A stretch of DNA of 64,000 bases from Haliotis asinina (lineage: Eukaryota > Mollusca > Gastropoda > Lepetellida > Haliotidae). The stretch lies in the NCBI RefSeq assembly GCF_037392515.1, contig NC_090295.1, forward strand, positions 22,026,001-22,090,000, given 5' to 3'. The notes beneath the pieces were generated by a model. That model was not told where the DNA came from, did no database searches, and saw only the letters and a list, made by a program, of their open reading frames with translations. Shown piece after piece: positions 42,017-54,560 of the stretch (the stretch's first letter is position 1; every line of letters begins with the position of its first letter). Position numbers and translations under genes: made by a program.

Positions 42017-42790
42017 ATATTTGTTACATTGTGTATTGGCCATAAAAGGGACCAAAATATTTTAATGCACCAGCAATACCCAAAAGCAATAAAGTAATTT
42101 TGGAGGTTTTTCTGAAACGTGATGAGTTTTTTACACAAATAATTGTCGAACAAAAGCATTTAATCTGTAAATTTACTCAGGTGTTTATATCTTTGTTATT
42201 TAATAAAAAATACGAAGAATAAGGGATAATCTACAATATTATTTAGTCTCCCGTGCAGAATACACTCAAGATTTGAAATATTCGGTCAGTCGAGGTATTT
42301 CGGTGCAATAGGTACTTCTGGGGTGACTCAGTCGTTGTTGTTTTTTTAAAAAAAAGCTTCACAGTGGAATTGTTTAAGAGGAATGCGAACCGGAGTGGTA
42401 GCGATACACAGGGGCCAGTCTTTCATCTCCCGTCTGAATAGGGAGGATGTGATTCCAGTATCATGACAGGACATGTCACGTACGACGGACGCTGTCGCTC
42501 CTGTACGTGAACACCCCTACTTATCCAGTCACCCGTGAATGAGACACGTTCACTTGTAATATAATGCAACGTCTTTCGTAAGCAATAATTTTCATTTAGG
42601 AAAGTTACCTCCATTCACGTAAACCCACCTGTTTGCCTGGGTCTCTGTGATTCTCGGACGACCCTCCCCCCGTGATTCACTCCACCCCAACCCCCTCCTC
42701 GATCCCCGTCAATCAGTTCCGTCACCCCCTGAGGCTGAATACCAAATTGCAATGTATGTTTCTCTTCATAATAGGGTCATGTTGCTACAG
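42017..42790. other. Intergenic, nothing recognised
   Basis: No splice-flanked coding stretch seen. Confidence 0.45.
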
Positions 42791-42795
42791 GATCG

Positions 42796-42916
42796 GCTAT
42801 AAATCTGGAGCCACTGAGGTTCGGGTTGTATTGATTCAAAACAATTTGAGTTGATTTATAAATATACTTAATGATGTCGGCAAGGCGTCTAGCGAATACT
42901 GTTAGGTGAGTGCACG
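42796..42916 (+). other. Possible promoter and first exon of an unidentified gene
   Basis: CTATAAAT at about 42796, then ATGATGTCGGCAAGGCGTCT at 42871 (M-M-S-A-R-R-L-A-N-T-V) and a consensus donor TTAG|GTGAGT at about 42917. A short Arg/Ala-rich leader of this kind could be a mitochondrial presequence, but no second exon was found. Confidence 0.2.
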
Positions 42917-43566
42917 AGTGCGTGTACAAGGTAAGGTAAACTGCGCGTGCGGTTCGCCACGTAAATCTCTAAGCTTGCTTGTCAATATTTGGGATTCATT
43001 CAGCGAAGTGACGTGCATCTCTGTTGCACTGTTATCTTCCAGCTGTCAGACAGCCAGATATAGTTTACCTTAGTGTCACATTTATGGAACCAAGACATAA
43101 AAGACATATACAATGAAAACATAATTCTTTACACAATAAGGCTTACGAGACGTTGTTATCTAGACATAAACAAAAGGGGTCAAATACATTATGGAACGAT
43201 TTTCATAAAACCATATATATACACATAACGTTATATATATAAAACCATTTGTTTTCTTTTATACATTTCATTAACGGATTTTGCTAAAATGGGTAAAAAA
43301 TATGGTCCTATGGATAAAACCATTTAAAAGGTGTAAGTCCTTTTGAAAATCGGAAATATGTAAAAGGGTTCAGAACTTCATTCTTCAATCATTGTAAAAA
43401 TGGCAGTGGATTTTCATCGTCCAGTTTGCAGCAAAATGGGACAGTCGATTGACAAACACTGAACTAGAAGGTTGTTTAGGGTAACACCTACAGTTATAAA
43501 GGTTCAGTCCACTCTCCTGTCAGTAGAGAAAGGAGACTCTGAAACATGTTCGTTACTGTTTTGTTT
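42917..43566. other. Intergenic, nothing recognised
   Basis: AT-rich, no repeat family. Confidence 0.45.
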
Positions 43567-43755
43567 TAGTGAGTGAGTGAGTTGAGTTTTACGCCGCATT
43601 CTGCAATATTCCAGCTATATGGCGGTGGTCTGTCAGTAATCGAGTCTGAACCAGACAATCCAGTGATCAACAGCAGGAGCATCGATCTGAACAAGTGGGA
43701 ACCGGTGACGTGTTAACCAAGTCAGCGAGCCTGACCACCCGATACCGTTAGTCGA
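43567..43755 (-). mobile_element. SINE family B
   Basis: GTGAGTGAGTTGAGTTTTAC, CCAGCTATATGGCGGTGGTC, CGAGCCTGACCACCCGATAC, CGTTAGTCG; 5' end missing. Confidence 0.92.
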
Positions 43756-44329
43756 CATAAACATCACAACATATTTACACGAAGTACAGTGGGAGGGCTT
43801 CTATCTTGGGGAACGTTTTGATTTTACACAGGGTGAATATTTGATCCTTAGGGAAGCGTTTTGATCGGGAAGGGAGTGTTTTGGTCCTGAGGGGAAGGAT
43901 TTGATCCCCGTGAGTGATCTGATCCTGACCTATTCCATCTAGATTCGCCCTAATAATAGATCTCAAGGTCTTTTTGTTCTTTATGCAATATTATTTGCCA
44001 ATTTTGATTTAGTATTGACATCCCTGCATTTTGAACATGAAATGAGCTTGTACTTCCGTTTCTGGCTTCTGTGTGATTTTTTTTTATCATATGCAGCTTG
44101 TATTGTATTCAATGAAACAACATTAGCGAGTGTTAAAATACCATATTATACAGAACAATAGTTCAGCTATCATTGCCCCTGAAACATTTGTACTATGCCG
44201 TTGCGCCGTCAAACAGCTGTGTTGATACCTCACCTGCATACAGTGTGAGAAGATGTATCCGTGAAGAAGTGGGAGAAGGTGGATGAGCGGGGAGCGGGGT
44301 CGGTTTGCCTGTCCCAGTTGATAGATAGA

Positions 44330-44510
44330 TGATCATATTTGTGATCACTCTGATCCTTACTCCAGTTTTATAAACCGCCTCCATATAGCCGGGGTCTGCT
44401 AGGTTAAACAACAAACACGCTGTCAGTCACCAGATTGACTGGTCCAGACTCAAGTTTCTTTGCCAACCGCTGTCACACAACTGGGACATTGCTGAGTGTA
44501 GCGATAAGAA
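44330..44510 (+). mobile_element. Two partial family B SINEs in tandem
   Basis: TGATCACTCTGATCCTTACT to AACCGCCTCCATATAGCC, then CAGATTGACTGGTCCAGACT to GACATTGCTGAGTGTAGCG. Confidence 0.65.
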
Positions 44511-46165
44511 ACAAACGATTTTTTATAGAATAAATACGTCGATTCTGGTGGATCATACGCAAAAGTTCGAACAAAATGTATCGATGAAATCATAACAATC
44601 GGTTCGTTCTGCTTTCGAAACCAAAAAAAATCGAATAATTACTTGACTTGGGTTTTAGATATACATGTAATCTAAGTTGCATAACCGCCTGCATTTGTGT
44701 CAGTTTCAACTGCTGGTAGACGACAGCCATAGAATACCTCAGATACCCATCGCACCAATAATGGCGTGGCGTTGTCACCAAACGGACCTCAACAGACATG
44801 CATGTCAAGTAAATATGGCCTGCAACTAACGTTATATATGCAACAGGATTAACTTCTTTGTCTGAAAAAACATAAATCTCTCATCACCTTCCATCAAACA
44901 CCTGTTGTGTCAGTGACAAACGTTTAACCCGACAGTGTTCTGTAATTATGCGTTCAGTGCAAGACACCTGTTGACCAGGTTCCACTCAATAATTCTACTC
45001 TTAATGTTCAAGCCATCCATTAACACGTTATTGAAATGCAAACAGTCCGCTTAATCGATTTTGTTTTTTGCATATTTCACTACAAATTTTTCCATCAAAT
45101 TTGTTTTGGGTTAAAAAAACGAAACATTGCACTAAAACCTCATGACTATAATAATAAAAGCTTCAGTGTGAATACAACGTCAGGAAAACATTACCCGAAG
45201 AGACAGGACTGTCAAAAGCCCGTCTTTATTGAAGCCAAGAGTGTATCTTTCATTCTTGTATCTACTCGCACACGTGTTTCTGGTTAATTTCTCATTTAGC
45301 AGCAATTTTAAATTTCAGACTTTTAACTGCAGCAGCTTAAGAGCGCGAGCGAACCATCCCTCCACATTAACGTTAAATGGGCTTGAATTAAATATGTTGT
45401 CTTGAAATTTCTTTTTCAGGTCTGTCCTTCCCGATTTCAATTACGCTTTGGGATAACAGTTTACTTTCTGCTCTAGTTACTAGATACTGTTTTAAAAGAA
45501 TGGCTACAAGTTATGTTCGTAAATATATTTGAAATGCTCCTGAAAAAGCATCTTGAAGAACATTAAATGCATTTAACAGAATCACCATCTTCACATCTTT
45601 GCCACACAGCTGTGTTTATGAATGCCCTGACAGATTCCTTCTCATGTGTGATTAATAGCCGAACCAAACCATGTAATTCGGACGTTTTGTAAAAAGATTC
45701 ACCAAGGTACTTAACGAAAGCGGTTTGAACGGGCTTGCTTTGATATAGATTTTAAATAAGTGGTTCAAACTCTAAAACCTTACTCGAGTACGTTTTTCCG
45801 ATTGTCATGTTCACAAAAATATTTTCTATGGAAATCATCGCCCGTGTCATCCTGCTTTGCAGAGCGTGAAATTCGTTACATGTGAATGAACCCAAATTGA
45901 CAGGAGAGTGACACGTGTGGATTTTATATATCGGCATGGGCTGTGAGACGTTGCGGTGTTTGTGTTACGACTTTTTAGCTACACAATCATATACAAACAC
46001 TTTTTTGTTTGCTATACTTGAATGTACATGCATCTAATACTGCGTGTTAAACCGCTGAAAGACATTCGATACATTTTTGGGTGTTTTTTTTCATGTTGGT
46101 TTCTGATCGAGGGGTCCGTTAGTCGGAAGACAGTAATAGTAACAATAAATAACCTTTTAAGATTT
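44511..46165. other. Intergenic, nothing recognised
   Basis: AT-rich; open frames here lack splice sites and family resemblance. Confidence 0.45.
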
Positions 46166-46169
46166 TTTA

Positions 46170-46335
46170 TTTGTCTAACACCGCATTCAGCAGTTTTTCG
46201 AGTTTTTCGGCGATCAATTCAGTGGTTAACAGCATGAGTATCAATCAATTGGTGTCACATGCATCAAACAAGCCAGCAAGCTTGACCGCCCGATCCCGTT
46301 CGTGGCCTCTTACGACAAGCATGGTTGCTGCAATT
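46170..46335 (-). mobile_element. SINE family B, diverged
   Basis: AGCATGAGTATCAATCAATT, AAGCCAGCAAGCTTGACCGC, CCGATCCCGTTCGTGGCCTC, TTACGACAAGCATGG. Confidence 0.82.
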
Positions 46336-48690
46336 CTAACTCCGATCGGATCGATGTTAATGTATGTGAAGTTGTACTGGGGTACTTGCTTTTACTCGAT
46401 ATATAAGCAAAACAACTACTCTGAATATTGTTTTACTCCAGTATATATGTAAATGGGAAGACGATAGTTTGACAATGACGCAGGTTGAAAGATTCGCAAC
46501 TCTGATTCTTATCTTCAGTTGACTCACAATAGACTCGACCTCTAAGCTGCAGGATTTATGTCTTTGTTAAACAGAATAAATCCCACTGCATGTTAAAACA
46601 GGCAACTGCGAACAGTGTGCTCGGAATTTAGAACAAGTTAATTGGCGGGTGTGAGTGACGTGCGCCGTGGTAGAGATCGTTAACATTACATGAACATGGG
46701 TTGTCGATTTCGTCTCGCCTGTCCATCAAACGGTTGTATATTTCACCAAGTTGTACAAACACGTTCGCACATGCTCACATTCCAAGCTCGCGACAGCTGT
46801 GCTACCAAGTTCGCGGGACGAGGTCGATTGGGTAAGGGAGGTAGAATACTGGTAAGTAATCTCGCCACGAGACTGAAAGACGCTGTTGACAGGCACGCGG
46901 TGATTTTGGTTTAACTGGTTTCGTGTCCAGACACGCTTTTGACGTGTGCGACAGTAGACTGTGCTCAGAATTCTGGTCAGTCTTTGTGGCTTTGGTAAGG
47001 TGTTGGGGATTGACGGAACGATATACAAATGGATGATCAGACGGGTGGAAGAATGAAACATTGATCCTCCATCTTGAATAATAAATTAAATGATGATAAT
47101 GATAATGACCATTTGACCCACTTTCATGTATTGATTATAGAAATCTGTAAATCTGGATTTTGATGACATTTGTACATTATCGTCTAAAAATTACGTCAAA
47201 ATTGTTTAAAGTGACTGTGCACAAACACATTCGCACGCATGAAGTATATTTCATGAGAAAAAAATGTGTTCATTTCATGGGGCGAAACAACTTTCGATCA
47301 AAGAAGGTTAGTGCAAACATAAATTTGAAAGTTGACAAGAACTCACTGTTTTCCTTCCACACAAGTCACAACAGCTAGCTTTTGAAATCTATGTACATAA
47401 TCAGGAAGGCTTAACTTTTCAAGATAAATATATTTTGATCATTGCAGTTTTCTTAAAAAGTTTAATTACATAACCGAAACGAAATCAGTGTCAAAGGTAC
47501 TTGTCGTTTCGCCCTCCATTGCAATCAGTGTCTATTAAACTTCAGACTACTTTTAAATGTTTATTTTAAAAAAGAAACAAATATTTGTATTTCACAGAGG
47601 AAAGTGGACGCCTAGACTGTCCCCTGGAAAAAGACCTTCAAACATTTATAGTATAAATTCACGACAGTTATTTAAAGAGAATGTATTATACAAAACAAAT
47701 TTCAATAACTGGTTTGAACATCATTTCGTAAAATGTAACACCTGTTCATGTAAATACGATTTATAAAAAAATTCAGAAAGGAAACTTAGTCCAGTCTGTG
47801 AGTAACAGGGAAGCCATGATTTCAGCAGAAACTTCTCACCCAAACGCTGGGCGATTTTATTAGACGCTGGGGTAGTGAGGGTCAGGGTAGGCCTAGTTGA
47901 TAAATAACCATCCACTACACAATGTTGACATTTCCCATGCACTGGGAAGAGTGAGGCTACACGAGCTTTCATGGCCCGTCAAGTCGCACAGGGTTGTTTG
48001 AAGGAGAAACGATTTAGATATAGTGTACTTGATATGCTCCGTGACATTTTACTCAAATTCTGAGTGCGCGGAGAACGCTTCACCAGTTATACAGTGCGGT
48101 CGTATTTTTTAAAGAAAATTAATTTTATTGCATATAACGGTTAAAGTTTATGATATTCTTAAAAAAAAGTTCAGTTACTATTGGAAATACCGTCAGAGCT
48201 GTATTTGCAGAAGATATCAGTCTGCACTCGTTAACACGTTTTGGTGTTCGGTTCCTATTTTTATTTTTTAAAAAATTTAAACATGAACAAGTGATTGGTT
48301 TTAAATCATGCCTGCGTGGAAATCGTGAATTTTATGTTATTTTTTATTCAGTTGAGTAAATTTTTACAACAGCTGCAGTTTATAATTGAAATTTGATTAG
48401 ATATTTAGTACAAATCTTAAAGTACCCGTACGTGGAAAACGAGACGAGTATTTTAGTGTTAATGCTTGGACCATGATTTACTCTACATGATATTTCGAGT
48501 AGACCGTTTCTGATTATTGGATTCTGAACATGTCAATTCCGGGAAATCACTTTCCCAACTACAAGCATTCACCTTCAGCTTTATCGGTTCTTGGACAAGG
48601 AACATCTGAAAGAAATACACGTGAGTCCTTAAAACCACGCCCTCCTTTACTTATTGTGAACGTTTTTGCTTTCAGCTGGATAGAGACAAC
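46336..48690. other. Intergenic, nothing certain
   Basis: One consensus donor (CTG|GTAAGT at 46851) follows an open frame from 46690, but no partner exon was found. Confidence 0.4.
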
Positions 48691-48694
48691 ATTT

Positions 48695-48765
48695 CATTAG
48701 CCTACTGGATGAAGCGTTTGTCTACCACACCGGAGATTCGTGTTTAAATCCCAACATGGGTGAGT
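48695..48765 (+). mobile_element. SINE family A head, diverged
   Basis: AGCCTACTGGATGAAGCGTT, TGTTTAAATCCCAACATGGG. Confidence 0.5.
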
Positions 48766-48989
48766 ATATATTTATTCACACCAGCAGACTCTGTCAGAGA
48801 TGATGCTGACCTGTGTTACTCCGTTGTGGCATAAACTTGTCCTACACATTTTCGAGTGTGTGAGTCGGTCGGTGTTTGTGATGATAGGAAGAGGAAGGGG
48901 GATGGTGGAGAGGGAGGAAAAGGGACACTGGGACTTGCAAGGGTTCGGAACTTCCTCGTACATTAAGCTGAGTATGTGCGGTTGCACCA

Positions 48990-49068
48990 TTATCCCAGCA
49001 ATCCAGGTGAATCAAACCCTGATCTTAGGCGTCATCAGCGAATGTTTTAACCACAAGGCTACCTTACC
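48990..49068 (-). mobile_element. SINE family A head, diverged
   Basis: AATCAAACCCTGATCTTAGG, GAATGTTTTAACCACAAGGC, TACCTTACCGC. Confidence 0.6.
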
Positions 49069-49123
49069 GCACCACATACATTTAACTAAATTACCTTTTA
49101 AAAATGAATGACTCTTTTCACGT

Positions 49124-49255
49124 GAATGGGGTGGTCGGGCTTGCTGTTTGATGACATGTCATCGTACCCCATTTACTAAGTGCTCATGATGTCAATCATT
49201 GGATTGTCTAATCCAGAGCCGATTTTTCAGAGAGCGCGGCGTTAAACATCAAGCC
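49124..49255 (+). mobile_element. SINE family B, diverged
   Basis: GGGGTGGTCGGGCTTGCTG, TGACATGTCATCGTACCCCA, CATTGGATTGTCTAATCCAG, CGCGGCGTTAAAC. Confidence 0.75.
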
Positions 49256-50265
49256 AACATGAAAATGACAGTAAGCTCGAATAAAGCCGGTGCATCGATT
49301 TGATGAAACTACCCCGCATCCACGTGGGCAGACAAACCTAGCACCAAATTTAGGGCAAATCTTAGGGATTTGACCCATACTTAGTTTTCTGGCATACGCA
49401 AGGGACACAACTCTACCCGGGGATTTCAACACATTAGGAGATTTTTCGATCCATGTTTTACCTGCTGGAAGAAGTCAAGTTGCTAATAAATAGTTTATAA
49501 CTGATGGTAAGGTTGAAACTAACTTGCACGTTCTTGGCTGGCAACTCATTTAGGCATTTATGCTCACTGCCTTTCTGATGAACTTTATTAAACTTCTCTG
49601 ATTGCTCAAGATAAGACCAAGTGATATATGGCGTTTAAAGTAAAGGTAGAAGGCCAAGGCACATAAATTGAGGAGCAAATTCGAAATAAATAATTTAACA
49701 GGCGGTATATTTTATATTCCCTTATCCTGACATCGGCAATAAATATCACTTCACACTACGCTGAGTGCAATACTGCAGAGAATGTTAGGAATTTGTTTTG
49801 AGTTTTAAAAAAGTATGTTCTCATGCAGACACACATCATAAATTAAATGTATCTAAACATATAACAGCTTTGCTGAAATATAACCTTGCCGGGGTTCAGC
49901 AGGCTTCGTGTAAGGGGGACTACTCTCGTCGAGTCTCAAATAATGCGGAAAAAGCATGACAGCTGTTTTGATCCGGACCGAACCTGACACATCAATAAGG
50001 AAGTCGCCAAGGACGTATGTGACGTCCTTTGTTTTAACCAAGACCAGACATTGGATAAGTCCGTATATGCAAGAGAGACAGTGATAGGTGATAAGGTTTT
50101 TCCTGAAAGTATAAGCCACGTTTTTTCGAAACATTCACGTAATTTAGAAGCAGTTTAGGAAATATGTACTTTGAAGTGTAGTTCATGAACTATTTGATAT
50201 TTAATATGCAATTTAAATCAGTGAGTAGTGGTTTACGTCTCTTTCCGCAATATTCCACCTTTTGA
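49256..50265. other. Intergenic, nothing recognised
   Basis: A short family tail fragment (GTGGTTTACGTCTCTTTCCG, about 50228) only. Confidence 0.45.
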
Positions 50266-50760
50266 CACTCTATCCCAATACTGCACCACCACCCCGCTCG
50301 TTTCCTAGGCGAAACTTCACGTATCAACCCCGCTCTTCATATACTGCACCCCAACGCTTCAAATAGCACCTGACGCTTCGCATACCACACCAGGCTTCAC
50401 ATACCACTCGCACTTTAATATACCACACACCCTTCACATACACCCCACACCATTCACTTCACATCCGACCGTCACCCATCACATACCACCACAGGCTACA
50501 CATACCACTCCCTCCCCCACCCCGTCACATACCACTCCCACCCCCACCCTTCAGATACCATCCCCACCCTTCACATACCATCCCCACCCTTCACATAGCA
50601 CCCCCACAACGTTCATATCGCCCCGGTTCATATTCCACCCTAACCCCAGATACACAAACCAGGGCGCACAGCACCTTCGTGAAGACACACATCCTCTTCA
50701 TGACGCACATCATGCACACACTCAAGCCGCCCCCATACCGCACACACGACACAGCTTTCC
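50266..50760. repeat. C/A-rich low-complexity and short tandem repeats
   Basis: Recurring CTTCACATACCA(T/C)CCCCACC units of about 18 bp with strong C+A bias. Confidence 0.75.
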
Positions 50761-51102
50761 CACGATATCATCGTGTGTGCCGCAGTTTTAAATCTAATCT
50801 CAAGCATCACTCCAGCCCAAACATTTTAATTTTGCCAAGACACAGGACCTCTCTGTTGTGATAGACATGATATCGTGTCTCGTGAAGATTTACCTTCGAA
50901 GTTTTTTTTCACAGTGTTTTCGTCAGTTCAGATCATCTGGATGAATGTGACTGTCACGCCCCTCTAATCACCGTTTGTCTTCCCAGGCCTCTGTTACATG
51001 TCCGTCTTTCCAACGATATTGAACACATGGTCAATGAACTGATGCTTAATGTGATAAAAGGAGCACGTGCGTTGTTTATAGCTTTGTCTATTTCCACACT
51101 CA

Positions 51103-51270
51103 GAGGGGGTGCTTTAGACTAGTGGTTGACGCGTCCGCTCGTAACGTCGAGGACCAGGGTTCGATTCCTCTCATGGGTACAATGTGTGAAGCCCATTTCT
51201 GGTGTCCCCTGTCGCGATGTTGCTGGAATATGGCTAAAAGAGGCGTAACATCGTAGCCGCTCACTCACTC
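51103..51270 (+). mobile_element. SINE family A
   Basis: TTTAGACTAGTGGTTGACGC, GGGTTCGATTCCTCTCATGG, GTACAATGTGTGAAGCCCAT, TTCTGGTGTCCCCTGTCGCG, CTCACTCACTC. Confidence 0.92.
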
Positions 51271-51297
51271 TTTCGTAAAATCCAAACATTCACTGGT

Positions 51298-51519
51298 GCA
51301 CGCATAGATAAGCGTACACACTGACAGATATACACACATCCACGCATAAAGAGACACGACATCTCATACTTATACGGACACATATACACACACATTGCAC
51401 AGAGAGGCACATACACACACAGCCCCACAGAGCCCCAGATCAAACAGTCACCCACACAGCTGCAGACACACACTGAAACTCATACATTCACAGAGAAACA
51501 GAGAGCATGCAGAGCCTCT

Positions 51520-51573
<54 letters not shown>

Positions 51574-51590
51574 AACACAAAAAAAATTTC
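51298..51590. repeat. CA-rich sequence with (CT)n(CA)n core
   Basis: Scattered CACA runs, then about 16 CT and 9 CA dinucleotides at 51522-51575. Confidence 0.9.
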
Positions 51591-53544
51591 AAGAACACAA
51601 TCAAACATAAACACGCACAACCTCCGCCTGCAAATCTCGGACCTCCGCCCTTTCCACATTATCAATCTCTTCAACCCCAGCCGCATCCCTTGCGAAAATT
51701 CACAAACACATCTACCCCACCCACCCGTCTCGCCACCATCAGGTCTGTCAGACAACTCATTGACATCGATACGAAATGGCCAGCCCACTGCACTCTCCTC
51801 TTTACTAACTAACTTTCACAGCGGTGGGCCACCAACAAAAGGACAGCCAGACACCTGACAGCAAAGAACCACTCTCTCTCAGTATGTACATCCTAAACGC
51901 TTCCTCTGTATTTGCCAATATGGAGGTGACACTTCACTCCTTACGAGTAAATACAACCCACAGTCACTTAAAGATCTCATTGTCAGACGAAACAGTGCAG
52001 AAAACACTTTCTTCTTTTCACCATCGTGACGTTATTTTAACGATAAAAGGGGCTCTTACACCGGGTCACACCCAATATAACGTTGTCTAATTTGCTTTCA
52101 TATTAGCACCTTGCCCTCAGCTCAATATTCATTTCGCTATTTAGGCTTAAGAGCCATGCTTCGTATGAACTCATGTCTCGAGTACGTGTGGGCCCTGTGC
52201 CAGCACCCGGAACCTCTAATCTACTGGCCTATATTTAACTCTTGCCAGTGCAGATATATAGTCCACTGTTTATCTTTCTCCTTTATTACTTATTGAAACA
52301 GGCTTTCATGCCACGTGGGTTAGCCTGCACTTTGTTACTTACACACCCTTATCTTGTTTGAAGCACACACTCACGGGACAGGGATTCACTCGATTAAAAA
52401 AGTTTTTTCATAACATCAATTTCAAGATTATTAATATTTTTTATCACAATAATGGACAAGTCAAAAGAACATGTGATGAGGGCCCCTTTGAGCTTGAACT
52501 GACACACTGTAAATTGCTGGAGTGTTTTCACATATTTTGTGTGTGTGTGTGTGTTTGTTGTTTAAAGCCGCACATAATAGTCTGGACTAGACATTCCGGT
52601 GACTGACATCATAATCATCAATCTACACAATTGGGTTAACATGGCAATCGAAAACCAAAATCAAAATACACAATCAAGACCTTGTACATGAACCAAGATG
52701 TTTTCATATCTTTTTATAATCTACATACCACTGCTCTCAATTTTTCAGATTGGGCCAAAGATTTGCTCATGTACAAATTGTAAGCGAAATCTTAGACATA
52801 TCTAGAATTAGCTTCAACTACATCCATATCTTGTAAGATGGCACGTATGCTAACTGACAGTAGGCTTGGAAAGATATTTGTCATATCATTTCCTGCACCA
52901 ACGTCAAAACGAATTAATAATTTCATTTGCCCGTCAAGACTTCATGTATGACCCCGCGATTTTGAATATCGTGTTGATATTACAGTTAGTCAGCTGACTC
53001 ACGTTTATCGTCTCGTCAGCGACCTCTATCTTACAGGTCGGGCAACAAGTGCCTCATCGTGCATGTCAACACGTCATCACGCGTGTGATGCTCGTGGGAA
53101 CGTGGCCCCAAAGTTCCTGGCAGTATGCCAAAAGACAAAAGATTAAGTCCTTACCTGCTGCGGGCGTATATACTTGCCCTACGCAAGAGGCAGCAAGTAC
53201 GACATTTGTGGGGAAAATACAGTAGGATCATAAATCTGACGAACCGAATGTCTTGCAGCACGTTAAGCTTGAAATATGAATAACAATAGATAGGAAATGT
53301 TTCAAGGCAGATATGTTTACGCTTGCGGGGACACGTACGTTCTGAGATTTCGTGATTGCAAGCAGATATCCTGTGCTGAATGAATGTAGAGAGTATGACT
53401 TAGTTGTCTTCGTGGTAAATAACCATTCGGATTGTATACCTGCAGTAAATGGGTACCTCGGTCGGCACTTGCAAGGATCCATACTGGATGACTTTCACGT
53501 GACATAACTTGAATGCATATTGCACCATTCGTTAGTTTGTTAAT
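51591..53544. other. Intergenic; sparse repeats
   Basis: A diverged family B piece (52557-52645, reverse) and a family D core near 53440 (GGGTACCTCGG, reverse). No gene recognised. Confidence 0.45.
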
Positions 53545-53722
53545 TAGTGCCTCACTCAGCAGATTTCCAACTAAATGATGCCGACCTGTAAATAATTGAG
53601 TCCAGCCCAGTGATTCCAGTGACTAACTTCATGAGCATAGATCCATGCAATTTGGGTACGATGAAATATTTCAACAAAGTCAGCGAATATACCACCCGGG
53701 CTCAAATCCGGATCTTCACGAC
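53545..53722 (-). mobile_element. SINE family B, diverged
   Basis: TGCCTCACTCAGCAGATTTC, CCTGTAAATAATTGAGTCCA, AAGTCAGCGAATATACCACC, AAATCCGGATCTTCACG. Confidence 0.78.
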
Positions 53723-53944
53723 TGCTTCAGTAATCTGGGTAGAGCGTCTACTTGGATAGCGGTGGGTCCAGTTTCTATTCCTGTTCTAACAAAAGACATT
53801 AAAGGTGGTAATCGATGTTTACCTGGTCCAGGATATTTGAGAAAGGGGTAGTGCTCATAAATCATAAAGTCCAAAGGTTAGGGGAATAGCATCTCAAAGA
53901 AATGGGGGAAATGCTCATCTGGGAAGGTCCGCACTGGCACCAGT

Positions 53945-54560
53945 CACCCCACCACCCTTTTTCAATCACCCGACCAACCAGCAAAACCCAATCTCCCCTA
54001 AAAAAACCCCCACCCTCCCAACCCCCAACCCCCCAAAACCCCAAATAAAAAACAAAACAAAAAAAACCAAAAACATAAAAAACAAAAACAGAAACAAAAA
54101 CTAAAAATACAGCAAACAAACAAACCCCCAACCCCCCACCCCCACCCCCACCCCCACCCCCACCCAAAAAAATATATATATATAAAAAATAGAACAAAAC
54201 ACACAAAAAATGACAAACACCAGAAACAATTAAATGCCCCCCCCCCGCCCGCCCTCCCAACCCTAAAAACAAAATAAGAAGAACAAAGCAACCAGCAACC
54301 ACAACAAAACAAAACAAAAAACAGCAACAACAACAAAACAACAACACAGAACAAATACACCAAATAACACATATCAGCCTACTCTCAAATAAAGAGAAAA
54401 TATACTTATAAATACAGAACAATCAATCTATCAATAACAAGACAAAACGCACACACCCACCTTTCCACCCTTCCATCCCCTCTACCGCCAATACCACAAC
54501 CACAACCTGAGAAAATATCCATTGAAACAAACAAAAGCGAAACACGGCGCCGACAACCCA
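53945..54560. repeat. A+C-skewed low-complexity block
   Basis: Almost no G or T on the plus strand for about 500 bases: CCCCCA tandem units (54126-54165), poly(C) (54237-54246), and AAAACAAAAC stretches, with a short (TA)n. The minus strand reads as a long open frame of Gly/Cys/Phe/Val, which is an artefact. Confidence 0.9.

Noticed and set aside
46690-46914. Possible exon ending at a GTAAGT donor (46851)
   Set aside because: A good donor alone is common by chance, and no partner exon was found within the next kilobases.
53862-54422. 186-codon minus-strand open frame rich in Cys, Phe, Val and Gly
   Set aside because: Produced by the A+C-skewed low-complexity block.
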